Assembly: GCA_016790385.1 (NCBI GenBank)
Contig: JAEUNV010000239.1
Span: 1-24,125 of the forward strand
Direction of reading: 5' to 3'
Source: Zoogloea sp.
GTDB taxonomy: Bacteria; Pseudomonadota; Gammaproteobacteria; Burkholderiales; Rhodocyclaceae
Length of the DNA stretch: 24,125 bases
The position numbers and the translations under genes were made by a program. This document shows positions 1-8,697 of the stretch, in pieces; position 1 is the stretch's first letter, and every line of letters starts with the position of its first letter. The notes below the pieces were generated by a model. The model was given only the letters and a program-made list of their open reading frames with translations. It had not been told where the DNA came from and did not search any database.

Positions 1-1533
1 CTGCAACTGCGCCAACTTCTCTTTGATGGTTTTGCGACTGGCAACGAGGTGAAGCGCCTCGGCTTTGCTCGGACCGTCCGGTATTACGAGCTTCTCGGCA
101 CCACTGATGAAACCGCCTACGAGGCCGCGCGCGCTTATCTCGATGTTCAGCGCTACCGGGACTTGAGCAAACTGGCTCAGGAAAACTGGGCCATCCACAA
201 GGAAACCGTGGATCAGATCGAACGCCGTGTGACGGCAGGCGTGGGCCGACGTGTGGACCTGGAACAAGCCTTTGGCCGGCTGGCCCTTGCGCAGTCCAAC
301 TGGCTGACCGAAAGCTCTAATCTCCATGATGTGAGCCAGCGCTTCCAGCGAGTGGTCGGTGAGGCTCCCGCCGACAAATTGGAGGCAAGCCCCGCTCTTG
401 GTCAGCAGCTTCCCGTCGAAAACGACGTCTTGCGGCAGGCCATCAACGACAACCCCAGCTTTCGTGCCGCCGTTTCCAACATCCGCGCCTCGCGGGCCAA
501 TATCGACGTCCAGCGAGCCAACAACCTGCCGACCGTAGAGTTCCGCGCCAGCACCGGAATGGACAAGAATCTTCTGGGCGTCACCGGCGAAACCAATTCA
601 ACTGCGCTACAGGTTCTGCTTAACTGGAACCTCTACAAAGGCGGTTCCGACGAGGCGCGCATCCGGCAGTCACATGAACAGCTCTATAACGCCACAGACC
701 TGCGCGACAAGGCCTGTCGGGACGTTCGGCAACAAACCGCCATTGCCTGGAACGATGTCAAGAAACTCAAGGAGCAACTGGTCTACCTGGGACAGCACCA
801 GCTCTCTACCGAGAAGGCAAGGGATGCCTACAGGCAACAGTTCGACATCGGGCAGCGCAGCCTGCTGGACGTCCTCAATACGGAAAACGAACTCTTTGAA
901 GCGAAGCGCGCTACCGTTCGTGCCCGGTATGACCTCACCCAGGCCGAGCTGCGCGTGCTGACCCAGACCCATCGGATCCTGCCCAGCGTACAACTTGTGC
1001 CGATTGCCAAGACCGCCCCGGAGGAAGCGGGCGCAACCGACCCGGCACAGGACGAGGCGGTCCTGTGCAGCACCGAACTGCCGGTCGTTCCGCCCTTGGA
1101 CACTATCGGCGCCATGCAGGGTCGCCCCCTGCCCGCCCCGGTTCCCCTGCCCGTTCCTGCCACCACAGCAGTCCCGGCCAGCGCCACCGCCACCGCCACC
1201 ACTGCGGCCATCGAGCCGCTGGTCAAATCCTGGGCTGCCGCGTGGTCGAGGAAAGACTTCAAAAACTACAAGTCTTTCTATTCAACTCGCTTCCAGCCCG
1301 AGCAGGGCAGCCTTGATGCCTGGATGTCCCAGCGCGAGAAGCGTCTGTCCAAACCGGGGCAGATCAACGTTGCCGTCGAGAACCTGAATGTACGATCGAT
1401 CTCCCCGACAGCTGCAGAAGCCCGCTTCAACCAAAACTACCAATCCGCCGATTTCCGGGAATCCGCCTCCAAGACACTGCACTACGAGCTTGAAAACGGG
1501 CAATGGAAGATCGTGCGTGAATCGAGCCGCTGA
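1..1533 (+). CDS. TolC-family outer-membrane efflux/type I secretion channel with C-terminal NTF2-like domain (5' truncated by window)
   Basis: The reading frame is open from base 1, so the gene begins upstream; the ATG at 49 is internal. The visible 510 residues start inside the first outer-membrane efflux repeat. They contain the long amphipathic helices and beta segments of TolC channels, with the second repeat at about residues 135-330 (for example FDIGQRSLLDVLNTENELFEA, a typical TolC-repeat motif). TolC trimers link the outer membrane to inner-membrane transporters for drug efflux or type I protein secretion. After the channel part comes a Pro/Ala/Thr-rich linker (about 335-400), then about 105 residues starting near VKSWAAAW and ending QWKIVRESSR. 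This resembles the NTF2-like domain found at the C-terminus of Cds6-type L,D-transpeptidases. Such a tail is not part of classical TolC. No transporter or adaptor gene lies in the window, so the cargo cannot be told. The family call is firm; the role of the tail is open. Confidence 0.88.
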   Translation: MQLRQLLFDGFATGNEVKRLGFARTVRYYELLGTTDETAYEAARAYLDVQRYRDLSKLAQENWAIHKETVDQIERRVTAGVGRRVDLEQAFGRLALAQSNWLTESSNLHDVSQRFQRVVGEAPADKLEASPALGQQLPVENDVLRQAINDNPSFRAAVSNIRASRANIDVQRANNLPTVEFRASTGMDKNLLGVTGETNSTALQVLLNWNLYKGGSDEARIRQSHEQLYNATDLRDKACRDVRQQTAIAWNDVKKLKEQLVYLGQHQLSTEKARDAYRQQFDIGQRSLLDVLNTENELFEAKRATVRARYDLTQAELRVLTQTHRILPSVQLVPIAKTAPEEAGATDPAQDEAVLCSTELPVVPPLDTIGAMQGRPLPAPVPLPVPATTAVPASATATATTAAIEPLVKSWAAAWSRKDFKNYKSFYSTRFQPEQGSLDAWMSQREKRLSKPGQINVAVENLNVRSISPTAAEARFNQNYQSADFRESASKTLHYELENGQWKIVRESSR

Positions 1534-1574
1534 TCCGTCCCCCCTCTCGGACAGGCACCGAGAAGGGAACAAAT

Positions 1575-1604
1575 AAAAAGGGGAGCCACCGGGCTCCCCT
1601 TTTT
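1575..1604. terminator. Bidirectional rho-independent terminator
   Basis: A perfect 13-bp inverted repeat (five A, then GGGGAGCC) with a 4-base loop runs into a T-run on the plus strand and, read the other way, into a T-run on the minus strand. It lies between the convergent tolC-like and Rieske genes and can serve both. Confidence 0.9.
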
Positions 1605-1619
1605 ATTTCACAGGTCACA

Positions 1620-2723
1620 TCAGAGGTGCGGCTGGATGATGCGCCGATAGAACTCATGGAAATGCTGCATGCCGTCTTCGTAAGGCGACTGGTAGGGCCC
1701 GACTTCATTTCGCCCTTCACGCATCAGTGCCAGACGTCCGCGGTCCATGCGCTCGCCAATATCATCGTCCTCTATCGCGGTTTCCATGTACGCAGCCTGC
1801 TCCGCTTCGACAAACTCGCGCTCGAACTCCAGAATCTCCTCGGGATAATAAAACTCCACCACATTGGTGGTCTTGTTAACATCCGTCGGAATCAGGGTGC
1901 TCACCACCAGCACATGGGGGTACCACTCAACCATGATGTTGGGAAAGTAAGTCAGCCAGATGGCCCCATGCTTCGGCATCTCACCGCCGTGATAGGCCAT
2001 CACCGCTTCATGCCAGCGCTTGTAGGTGGGGGAACCAGGTTTTCGGAGCGAGGTAATGCCTACGCGCTGAACCGAATACCACTCACCGAACTGCCAGGTC
2101 AGATCATCACACGTGACAAACTGGCCAAGCCCGGGATGAAAAGGCACCACATGGTAGTCCTCAAGGTAGACCTCGATGAACGTCTTCCAGTTGTAGTTGC
2201 ACTCGTGGATTTCAACCTTGTCGAGTTTGTAACCGGCAAAATCGAGATCCCTTGCCACCTGCATGCCGGCCAGATCCGCATTGGCCGAGCGCGGCCCCTT
2301 GAACAGCAGGCCGTGCCAATTCTCAAGCTTGCTGCGCTGAAGATTGAGGCAGGGATTGTCCGCGAAATGGGGGGCGCCGATGAGCAAGCCATCGGGGTTG
2401 TACGTCCAACGGTGTATCGGACAGACGATGTTCCTGTCGGCCGTTCCGGAACCCTGCAACATGATGGCCTGACGATGACGACAGATGTTGGACATCTGGT
2501 AGAAACCGTCTTCCCGATTGATGAGCAGCTTCGAATGATCCAGCCAATCGAGGGAGCGATACCGATCCACCTCCGGCACCATGAGCTCGTGGCCGACATA
2601 ACCGGGCCCGGCATCGAAGAGGAGACGTTTCTCCAATTCAAAGACCCTGTCATCGAAATACCACGATACCGGCAACTGGGATACCGCCGGCGAAAGAAGT
2701 GCCTGAGAAGCAATGTCAGACAT
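1620..2723 (-). CDS. Rieske [2Fe-2S] aromatic ring-hydroxylating-type oxygenase, alpha subunit
   Basis: This 367-residue protein has both iron centres of the Rieske non-heme oxygenases. The Rieske cluster ligands are C81-x-H83 and C101-x2-H104, with 17 residues between the pairs. The mononuclear iron site has H191 and H196 in EDYHVVPFH, with D189 as the likely bridging Asp. An acidic stretch at 319-321 (EDDD) is a candidate for the third ligand. Such enzymes use electrons from a separate reductase to hydroxylate or demethylate small molecules. No reductase or ferredoxin gene lies nearby. The gene is divergent from xseB-ispA-dxs; I recall the same neighbourhood in other betaproteobacteria, but know no substrate. 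The ATG at 2723 has a G-rich stretch (AGGGGG) about 7 bases upstream. A perfect -10 box lies about 50 bases upstream. The fold is certain; the substrate is unknown, and a link to terpenoids is only a guess from position. Confidence 0.9.
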   Translation of the reverse strand: MSDIASQALLSPAVSQLPVSWYFDDRVFELEKRLLFDAGPGYVGHELMVPEVDRYRSLDWLDHSKLLINREDGFYQMSNICRHRQAIMLQGSGTADRNIVCPIHRWTYNPDGLLIGAPHFADNPCLNLQRSKLENWHGLLFKGPRSANADLAGMQVARDLDFAGYKLDKVEIHECNYNWKTFIEVYLEDYHVVPFHPGLGQFVTCDDLTWQFGEWYSVQRVGITSLRKPGSPTYKRWHEAVMAYHGGEMPKHGAIWLTYFPNIMVEWYPHVLVVSTLIPTDVNKTTNVVEFYYPEEILEFEREFVEAEQAAYMETAIEDDDIGERMDRGRLALMREGRNEVGPYQSPYEDGMQHFHEFYRRIIQPHL

Positions 2724-2770
2724 CCCGAACCCCCTGATTCAAAGCGAAAGCCCGAAACGTAAAACCTGAG

Positions 2771-2799
2771 ATTATATAGTATTACTCGTTTGACCTGAA
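2771..2799 (-). promoter_or_regulatory. Putative sigma-70 promoter of the Rieske oxygenase gene
   Basis: On the minus strand a perfect TATAAT (2776-2771) is preceded, 17 bases upstream, by a poor -35 (TTCAGG, 2799-2794). It overlaps the candidate promoter of the divergent xseB operon. Confidence 0.45.
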
Positions 2800-2819
2800 G
2801 CCCGGCCATAGGCTATTTT
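2790..2819 (+). promoter_or_regulatory. Putative sigma-70 promoter of the xseB-ispA-dxs operon
   Basis: TTGACC (2790-2795), an 18-base spacer and TATTTT (2814-2819) precede xseB. The -35 matches 5 of 6 consensus bases and the -10 matches 4 of 6. It interleaves with the minus-strand promoter of the Rieske gene. Confidence 0.4.
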
Positions 2820-2850
2820 TACGGTTTCCCCACCATGATTCCGGCCACGA

Positions 2851-3069
2851 ATGGTCAAGCCTCCCAAGCCCCCAAGCTTCGAATCCGCCGTCTCCGAACT
2901 GGAAACCATTGTCCAGGAAATGGAAAACGGTCAGCTCCCCCTTGAACACGCACTGGCGGCCTATCAGCGTGGCACAGCCCTGCTGCACCAGTGCCAGGAG
3001 ATCCTCGGCAAAGCGGAGCAAACCATTCGCGTCCTCGAAAGCACCGATACGGAAGCCCCCCCTGCATGA
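2851..3069 (+). CDS. xseB: Exodeoxyribonuclease VII small subunit
   Basis: This 72-residue protein matches XseB in length and in its core: FESAVSELETIVQEMENGQL, then LEHALAAYQRG and an LLHQCQEIL helix. XseB is a helical-hairpin subunit that binds several-fold to XseA; the complex degrades single-stranded DNA in the cytoplasm. xseA is not in the window, as is usual. It is the first gene of the run and overlaps ispA by four bases (ATGA at 3066-3069), so the two are probably translationally coupled. There is no clear Shine-Dalgarno; the start was chosen as the only ATG in frame that gives family length. An out-of-frame ATG lies at 2835. Confidence 0.93.
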   Translation: MVKPPKPPSFESAVSELETIVQEMENGQLPLEHALAAYQRGTALLHQCQEILGKAEQTIRVLESTDTEAPPA

Positions 3070-3962
3070 CCAACTCTGGCTTCAACCAATGGATGACCCA
3101 CATCCAGGAGCGGACGGAAGCCGCGCTGGAGCGCGCTCTCCCCTCCCCTGATCTCGCCCCCTCCCGTCTCCACGAGGCCATGCGCTATGCCGTGCTGGGC
3201 GGCGGCAAACGGGTACGTCCGCTGCTGGCCCATGCTGCGGGCGACATCAGTGCTGCCTCCCCCGAGCGACTCGACCGGGTGGCGTGCGCCATTGAAATGA
3301 TCCATGCCTATTCGCTGGTGCACGACGACATGCCCTGCATGGACGACGACACCCTGCGCCGCGGCAAACCCACAGTCCACGTCCAGTTTGACGACGCCAC
3401 AGCTCTGCTGGTGGGCGACGCGTTGCAAACCCTGGCCTTCCAGCACATCACCGAAGCAGCGCTAAGCGACTCGGCACAACGACAGCTTGGCATGATCCGT
3501 CAGCTCGCCATCGCATCCGGATCCCGCGGCATGGCCGGCGGTCAAGCCATTGATCTGGCTTCCGTGGGAACCCAGCTCAGCCTGCCCGAACTGGAGTTCA
3601 TGCACATCCACAAGACGGGCGCGCTGATCCGGGCATCCATCGGGCTTGGCGTACAATGCGGTCGCGATTTGCACGAGGACGAGCTGGCGTCTCTTGACCA
3701 CGTGGGCAAGGTGATCGGCCTGCTCTTTCAGGTGGTGGACGATATCCTTGATGCCGAGGCCGATACGGCCACACTGGGCAAGACGGCTGGAAAAGATGCC
3801 GCCAACGACAAGCCGACTTACGTCAGCCTGTTGGGTGTCACCCAGGCTAGAGCACTCGCCGAAGAGATGTGCCAGGACGCCCTGGACCGCCTCGCGGCCT
3901 TCGGAAACTCCGCAAAGCGCCTGTCGGAACTGACTCGCTTCATCGTCCGCCGACAGTTTTGA
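3066..3962 (+). CDS. ispA: Farnesyl diphosphate synthase (polyprenyl synthase family)
   Basis: This enzyme condenses DMAPP or GPP with IPP to make farnesyl diphosphate in the cytoplasm, feeding undecaprenyl phosphate, quinones and other terpenoids. The 298 residues show the family marks in order: GGGKRVRPLL (45-54), the first Asp-rich motif HDDMPCMDDD (86-95), the KTG motif (183-185) and the second Asp-rich motif VVDDILD (223-229). The short first Asp-rich motif with two residues between the Asp pairs (DDMPCMDD) is usual for bacterial FPP synthases. The frame is open upstream to 2991, but the ATG at 3066 overlapping the xseB stop (ATGA) gives the normal N-terminus and length. It sits between xseB and dxs, the common order in proteobacteria. 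Confidence 0.95.
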   Translation: MTNSGFNQWMTHIQERTEAALERALPSPDLAPSRLHEAMRYAVLGGGKRVRPLLAHAAGDISAASPERLDRVACAIEMIHAYSLVHDDMPCMDDDTLRRGKPTVHVQFDDATALLVGDALQTLAFQHITEAALSDSAQRQLGMIRQLAIASGSRGMAGGQAIDLASVGTQLSLPELEFMHIHKTGALIRASIGLGVQCGRDLHEDELASLDHVGKVIGLLFQVVDDILDAEADTATLGKTAGKDAANDKPTYVSLLGVTQARALAEEMCQDALDRLAAFGNSAKRLSELTRFIVRRQF

Positions 3963-4014
3963 CACGGCTCAGACACGCGACAAAGAATACTCATTAACGA
4001 CCCGGTAACCCGGA

Positions 4015-5913
4015 ATGCCCCTCGGAACGCAGCCCGCCTCTCCCCGCAGCAGCATGCTGGAAAGCATTGCCTCGCCCGCGGATCTGCGCAAGCTCGACCC
4101 CAGCGAACTCCCCCAGCTGGCTGACGAGCTGCGCAATTTTCTGATCAAATCCGTGTCCCGTACTGGTGGACATCTCTCGTCCAACCTCGGAACCGTTGAG
4201 CTTACCGTTGCCCTTCACTACGTCTTCAACACGCCGGAAGACCGTATCGTCTGGGACGTCGGCCACCAGACCTACGCCCACAAAGTCCTTACCGGGCGCC
4301 GCGACGCGATGGCCGGCCTGCGCCAGTACCAGGGCATCTCCGGCTTTCCGCGACGCAGCGAAAGTGCCTACGACACCTTCGGCACAGCCCACTCGTCCAC
4401 CTCGATTTCCGCAGCCCTGGGGATGGCCGAGGCAGCTCGCCTGCGCGGCGAGGATCGCCGTGCCATCGCGGTGATCGGTGATGGCGCCATGTCCGCAGGG
4501 ATGGCCTTCGAAGCGCTCAACAACGCCGGTGACATCCACAACACCAACCTGCTGGTCATTCTCAACGACAACGAGATGTCCATCTCACCGCCGGTAGGTG
4601 CGCTCAACAAGCATCTGTCTCGACTGCTCTCAGGCAAGCTTTACAACGGAGCGCGCACGATCGGGAAACGTTTCCTGGAAAATCTTCCGCCGCCGGTGTT
4701 CGAACTCGCCCGACGCACCGAGGAGCACGTCAAAGGCATGGTGATGCCCGGAACGATGTTCGAGGAATTCGGCTTCAACTACATCGGCCCCATTGATGGC
4801 CATGACCTGGAGTCCCTGCTTCCCACGCTGCAGAACCTGCGCACCTTGAAAGGTCCGCAATTCCTCCACGTGATTACCCGCAAGGGGCAAGGCTACAAAC
4901 TGGCTGAGGCCGACCCCATCCTTTACCATGGGGTATCACGCTTTGATCATACGGCCGGGATCGCCTCTGGCAAGGATGCCAAGGGCGGCGGCAAGCTCAC
5001 CTACACCCAGGTGTTTGGAGACTGGCTGTGCGATATGGCCGCAGTGGACAAACGCCTCGTCGCGATCACACCAGCGATGCGGGAAGGGTCCGGCATGGTC
5101 CGGTTTGCGGAAGAGCACCCGAGCCGATACTACGACGTGGGTATCGCCGAGCAGCATGCTCTCACCTTCGGAGCCGGTCTTGCCTGCGAGGGTTTCAAGC
5201 CGGTGGTGGCGATCTACTCCACCTTCCTGCAACGTGCCTACGATCAACTCATTCACGATATTGCACTGCAAAACCTGCCGGTGATGATGGCCATCGACCG
5301 GGCTGGCCTGGTCGGTGCCGACGGCGCGACCCACCATGGTGCGTTCGACATCTCCTACCTTCTGTGTGTGCCGAATCTGACCATTTTCTGCCCGGCCGAC
5401 GAGAACGAGTGCCGCCAAATGCTTTATACGGCCTATCTGCACGATGGCCCCACCGCCGTCCGCTACCCCCGCGGCAGCGGCCTTGGCGTTGCCCCGGAAG
5501 CCACAATGCAGACCTTGCCGATCGGCAAGGGTGAACTTCGCCGCGAAGGCAAGAACATCGCGTTGCTGGCATTCGGGAGCATGGTTGGGACAGCCCTCGA
5601 GGTCGCCTCGGAACTCGATGCAAGCGTTGCCAACATGCGCTTTGCCAAACCCTTGGATCGGGATCTCATCCTGCAACTTGCAGCACGGCACGAACTGCTG
5701 GTCAGCCTTGAGGAAAATGCCGTCATGGGTGGGGCAGGTTCCGAGATCGCCAGGACACTCCATGAAGCAGGAGTGTCGACGCGTCTGCTCCAGATAGGCC
5801 TGCCCGACCGTTTCGTCGACCATGGCGATCAAGCCCAGTTGCTGGCAGAGGTCGGGCTCGATGCGCGCTCCATCCTTAAACGCATTGAAGAGGCCTATCG
5901 GCCGAATAGTTGA
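4015..5913 (+). CDS. dxs: 1-deoxy-D-xylulose-5-phosphate synthase
   Basis: Dxs joins pyruvate and glyceraldehyde 3-phosphate with thiamine diphosphate; it is the entry step of the MEP isoprenoid pathway and also feeds thiamine and pyridoxal synthesis. The 632-residue protein has family length. Seen in order: DVGHQ (81-85), [12 protein letters not shown] (125-136), the thiamine diphosphate motif GDGAMSAG (155-162) to NDNEMS (184-189), and the pyrimidine-domain GIAEQHA with the probable catalytic Glu at E379. [17 protein letters not shown] (426-442) and a C-terminal transketolase domain follow. The gene follows ispA by 52 bases, so two steps toward the same product are adjacent. The start is uncertain: ATG 4015 matches the N-terminal length of the E. 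coli enzyme, and ATG 4054 is also possible. Neither has a strong ribosome site. Confidence 0.96.
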   Translation: MPLGTQPASPRSSMLESIASPADLRKLDPSELPQLADELRNFLIKSVSRTGGHLSSNLGTVELTVALHYVFNTPEDRIVWDVGHQTYAHKVLTGRRDAMAGLRQYQGISGFPRRSESAYDTFGTAHSSTSISAALGMAEAARLRGEDRRAIAVIGDGAMSAGMAFEALNNAGDIHNTNLLVILNDNEMSISPPVGALNKHLSRLLSGKLYNGARTIGKRFLENLPPPVFELARRTEEHVKGMVMPGTMFEEFGFNYIGPIDGHDLESLLPTLQNLRTLKGPQFLHVITRKGQGYKLAEADPILYHGVSRFDHTAGIASGKDAKGGGKLTYTQVFGDWLCDMAAVDKRLVAITPAMREGSGMVRFAEEHPSRYYDVGIAEQHALTFGAGLACEGFKPVVAIYSTFLQRAYDQLIHDIALQNLPVMMAIDRAGLVGADGATHHGAFDISYLLCVPNLTIFCPADENECRQMLYTAYLHDGPTAVRYPRGSGLGVAPEATMQTLPIGKGELRREGKNIALLAFGSMVGTALEVASELDASVANMRFAKPLDRDLILQLAARHELLVSLEENAVMGGAGSEIARTLHEAGVSTRLLQIGLPDRFVDHGDQAQLLAEVGLDARSILKRIEEAYRPNS

Positions 5914-5938
5914 GTGCTTTTGTCGGGAATGATAGGAT
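5910..5938 (+). promoter_or_regulatory. Possible sigma-70 promoter for folE2
   Basis: TTGAGT (5910-5915), a 17-base spacer and TAGGAT (5933-5938) match 4 of 6 consensus bases in each box. The -35 overlaps the dxs stop codon. It would let folE2 be transcribed apart from dxs. No Zur-like palindrome is visible in the 82-base gap. Confidence 0.3.
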
Positions 5939-5995
5939 CAATCCAACAAGGGGCCACAGATCCCCATTCCCCAACGAGATTTAACGAGAACAGTC

Positions 5996-6802
5996 ATGAC
6001 TACGTGCGAAGCCCCCACCCCGATTCCGGATGTCCAGAATTCCGCCGACTCCCGCCAACTGGCCATCAATAAGGTCGGCATCAAGTCCATTCGTCATCCG
6101 ATCCGCGTCCAGGACAAGAATGGGGGCGTTCAGCACACCATCGCCGTCTTCAACATGTACGTCGGCCTGCCCCACAATTTCAAGGGCACGCATATGTCCC
6201 GTTTCGTGGAGATCCTGAACAGCCACGAGCGCGAGATTTCCGTTGAATCCTTCGAACCGATGCTGCGCGAAATGGTACGGAAGCTTGAAGCGGAGACGGG
6301 TCATGTGGAGATGACCTTCCCCTACTTCATCAACAAGGCCGCCCCGGTTTCCGGAGTTCAAAGCCTGATGGATTATGAAGTCACCTTCATCGGCGAGATC
6401 AGCGAAGGTGGCGCCTATGAGTTCACGATGCGGATCGTCGTGCCCGTCACGAGCCTGTGCCCTTGCTCAAAGAAGATCTCGGCATACGGCGCGCACAATC
6501 AACGTTCCCACGTTACCGTCACCACCACAACCAACGACCACCTGTGGATCGAGGAACTGGTACAGCTCGTGGAGAGTCAGGCATCCTGTGAGCTGTATGG
6601 CCTGCTCAAACGCCCGGACGAGAAGTTCGTGACGGAACGCGCCTATGACAACCCCAAGTTTGTCGAAGACATGGTGCGTGACGTAGCCGGCTGTCTCAAC
6701 CGCGAAGCCCGCATCGATGCCTACGTAGTCGAGTCTGAAAACTTCGAATCCATTCACAACCATTCCGCTTACGCGCTGATCGAGCACGACAAACGCGCGT
6801 GA
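5996..6802 (+). CDS. folE2: GTP cyclohydrolase I type IB (FolE2)
   Basis: FolE2 converts GTP to 7,8-dihydroneopterin triphosphate, the first step of folate and related pterin synthesis. It is unrelated in sequence detail to the zinc-dependent FolE but has the same tunnel fold. The 268 residues include the signature [20 protein letters not shown] (152-171). C155, H167, E209 and H254 keep exactly the spacing of the metal-site residues I recall for the Neisseria gonorrhoeae enzyme (Cys147, His159, Glu201, His246). The gene follows dxs on the same strand after 82 bases and ends before a two-way terminator. The ATG at 5996 has only a weak ribosome site (ACGAGAACAG). No folE is visible in the window, so whether FolE2 is the only such enzyme here cannot be told. 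Confidence 0.96.
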   Translation: MTTCEAPTPIPDVQNSADSRQLAINKVGIKSIRHPIRVQDKNGGVQHTIAVFNMYVGLPHNFKGTHMSRFVEILNSHEREISVESFEPMLREMVRKLEAETGHVEMTFPYFINKAAPVSGVQSLMDYEVTFIGEISEGGAYEFTMRIVVPVTSLCPCSKKISAYGAHNQRSHVTVTTTTNDHLWIEELVQLVESQASCELYGLLKRPDEKFVTERAYDNPKFVEDMVRDVAGCLNREARIDAYVVESENFESIHNHSAYALIEHDKRA

Positions 6803-6813
6803 TGATTCCTGCC

Positions 6814-6877
6814 CCACCTCCCTCGGGAGGTGGCAGACAACCGACGAAAAAAAACGGAACCGAAGTTCCGTTTTTTT
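6814..6877. terminator. Hairpin pair with bidirectional rho-independent terminator between folE2 and rplS
   Basis: The main signal is 6848-6877: 13-bp arms (seven A plus CGGAAC) with a CGAA loop, followed by T-runs in both directions. A second GC-rich hairpin (8-bp arms CCACCTCC/GGAGGTGG, 6814-6833) lies just before it on the folE2 side. The two genes are convergent, so both use it. Confidence 0.9.
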
Positions 6878-6891
6878 GTGCCTGAAGAAGA

Positions 6892-7290
6892 TCAGGCCTT
6901 GGCAGCGGCAGCCTTCGCAGCAAAGGACTTGTAGTCCAGCTTTTCCTTGATGCGCGCGGACTTGCCGGAACGGCTGCGGAGGTAATACAGCTTGGCACGA
7001 CGAACATCGCCACGGCGCTTCACTTCGATGCTTGCAACCAGCGGAGAGTAAGTCTGGAACGTGCGCTCCACGCCTTCGCCGGAAGAGATCTTGCGAACGA
7101 TGAACGCCGAGTTGAGGCCGCGGTTACGCTTGGCGATGACTACGCCTTCATAAGCCTGCAGACGCTCACGGTTGCCTTCCTTCACCTTGACCTGAACCAC
7201 CACGGTGTCGCCGGGAGCGAACTCGGGGATGGCCTTGCCCTGGGTCAGACGGGCAATTTCTTCTTGTTCCAGTTGCTGAATGAGGTTCAT
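6892..7290 (-). CDS. rplS: 50S ribosomal protein L19
   Basis: L19 lies at the 30S-50S interface of the ribosome. The 132-residue protein begins [15 protein letters not shown] and contains the conserved [20 protein letters not shown] segment, [20 protein letters not shown] and the basic C-terminal [18 protein letters not shown] strong Shine-Dalgarno (AGGAG) lies 6 bases before the ATG. It is the last gene of the rpsP-rimM-trmD-rplS operon, 87 bases after trmD, and the terminator at 6848-6877 follows. The C-terminus carries an Ala/Lys-rich tail of about ten residues, common in this group. Confidence 0.98.
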   Translation of the reverse strand: MNLIQQLEQEEIARLTQGKAIPEFAPGDTVVVQVKVKEGNRERLQAYEGVVIAKRNRGLNSAFIVRKISSGEGVERTFQTYSPLVASIEVKRRGDVRRAKLYYLRSRSGKSARIKEKLDYKSFAAKAAAAKA

Positions 7291-7377
7291 GCGTCACTCC
7301 TGAAAAAATGGGGCCAGTGGCCTTTCGTGCAGAGCAGGTCGCCACCTGATACACGGCTTTGTTATGAAACCACAACG

Positions 7378-8160
7378 CTAGTTTTGTGGTTTCGTGTCTG
7401 ACTGCCGGAACACATCCAGCAGCCGAAACTCTTCCTTGCTCAATTTCCGACTTGCAAGCAGATCGGGTCGCCGCAGCTCCGTGCGCCCCAAGGACTGCTG
7501 CAACCGCCAGCGACGGATCTCTGCATGATTGCCCGACAACAGAACATCGGGAACGCGCATGCCTTCGTACTCCACCGGACGGGTGTAATGCGGACAATCG
7601 AGGAGGCCATCAACAAACGAATCCTCGACCGCAGAATCCTCATCATTGAGCGCACCCGGCAACTGCCGGATCACTGCATCAAGCAAAACCATCGCCGGCA
7701 ACTCGCCCCCTGAAAGGACGAAATCACCGAGAGAAATTTCTTCATCCACACAGCGGTCGATCAAACGCTGATCAACCCCTTCGTAACGGCCGCACAGCAA
7801 GATCAGAGATGGCTCCGACACCAGCTCGAGTACCTTGTCGTGATCCAACGGACGCCCTTGGGGCGAGAGGTAGATCACACGCCCTGCTGCGCCCGCACAC
7901 TGCAACTGACGTTCCTTCGCGGCGACGATGGCATGTTCCAAGGGGCCGGGAAGCATCACCATTCCAGGCCCGCCGCCGTAGGGGCGGTCATCGACCGTAC
8001 GATGGCGGTCTTCGGTAAAATCCCTGGGATTCCAGCAGCGGATTTCGTATAAATCCCTGTCACGAGCCCTTCCGGTGATTCCGAACTCCGACAACGCCGC
8101 AAACATCTCAGGAAACAGGGTGATGACATCGTAGGCCCTGCAACCTTTGCCGGCAGTCAT
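7378..8160 (-). CDS. trmD: tRNA (guanine-37-N1)-methyltransferase
   Basis: TrmD methylates G37 next to the anticodon using S-adenosylmethionine, which prevents +1 frameshifting. It is a SPOUT-class trefoil-knot enzyme and acts as a dimer. The knot motifs are clear: VIYLSPQGR (95-103), [11 protein letters not shown] (122-132) and [13 protein letters not shown] (141-153). The conserved DCPHYTRP (188-195) and [14 protein letters not shown] (207-220) follow. The frame extends upstream to 8178, but the ATG at 8160 overlaps the rimM stop by one base (TGATG) and gives 260 residues, the usual size. I therefore chose it. A six-residue longer form inside rimM cannot be excluded. Confidence 0.97.
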   Translation of the reverse strand: MTAGKGCRAYDVITLFPEMFAALSEFGITGRARDRDLYEIRCWNPRDFTEDRHRTVDDRPYGGGPGMVMLPGPLEHAIVAAKERQLQCAGAAGRVIYLSPQGRPLDHDKVLELVSEPSLILLCGRYEGVDQRLIDRCVDEEISLGDFVLSGGELPAMVLLDAVIRQLPGALNDEDSAVEDSFVDGLLDCPHYTRPVEYEGMRVPDVLLSGNHAEIRRWRLQQSLGRTELRRPDLLASRKLSKEEFRLLDVFRQSDTKPQN

Positions 8161-8660
8161 CACCAATCCGCGTCCCAATCCACCTGGATCTGCCCAGCAG
8201 CCGTATCCACATTGAGCACATAGGCAGCAACAAAGGGGATAAGACGCTCGGCTTCACCATCCCGCACCTGAAGCACATCATGGGCGCCTGTGGAGAGCAG
8301 CCCCTCTACCTTGCCAAAACTCACCCCGGCAGCGCTGACCACTTCGAGCCCGATAAGATCGCCCCAGTAGTACTCATCCTTCTCGGGCTTCGGCATTGCA
8401 TGACGGGGGGCTGCCACGTAGTAGCCTGTAACAGCTTCCGCACCATTGCGATCCGGCACCTCATCGAAACTGGCGACAATGCCACCGCCATGCTCCCTGC
8501 ACCCCTTCAACGTGAAGGGCACCCACGCATTGCCGTCTGGATCGGTGGCAAGCCACCATTGGGGGATCTTCTTCCAGGAAAGCGGATCATCTCCGAAGGG
8601 ATGAACCTTGACCCAGCCCGCAACGCCAAAGGGCGCAACAATGCGCCCCAGGACGATCAT
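8160..8660 (-). CDS. rimM: Ribosome maturation factor RimM
   Basis: RimM binds S19 and helps assemble the 30S head. The N-terminal RimM domain ([20 protein letters not shown]) is followed by a PRC-barrel ([14 protein letters not shown] onward, through [13 protein letters not shown]). I chose the ATG at 8660 (166 residues) because MIVLGRI is the usual N-terminus in related proteins. The frame continues upstream to a TTG at 8696, which would add 12 residues and put the start one base after the rpsP stop. Neither start has a good Shine-Dalgarno. The gene lies between rpsP and trmD in the classical operon order. Confidence 0.95.
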   Translation of the reverse strand: MIVLGRIVAPFGVAGWVKVHPFGDDPLSWKKIPQWWLATDPDGNAWVPFTLKGCREHGGGIVASFDEVPDRNGAEAVTGYYVAAPRHAMPKPEKDEYYWGDLIGLEVVSAAGVSFGKVEGLLSTGAHDVLQVRDGEAERLIPFVAAYVLNVDTAAGQIQVDWDADW

Positions 8661-8697
8661 TGCCGAGTCTTGCGACAGATCGGAAGACCCGGACAAC

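Noticed and set aside
1626..2762. 378-codon open frame on the plus strand opposite the Rieske oxygenase gene
   Set aside because: It is the antisense shadow of a gene with intact iron-site motifs, it contains no known domain, and it has no ribosome site.
4936..5832. 298-codon antisense frame within dxs
   Set aside because: Shadow of dxs; low complexity and no recognisable domain.
7295..7325. GGCC-ACT-GGCC hairpin followed by a T-run between trmD and rplS (minus strand)
   Set aside because: The stem is only 4 bp with a 3-base loop, too weak for a terminator; rplS is the normal last gene of this operon and needs read-through.
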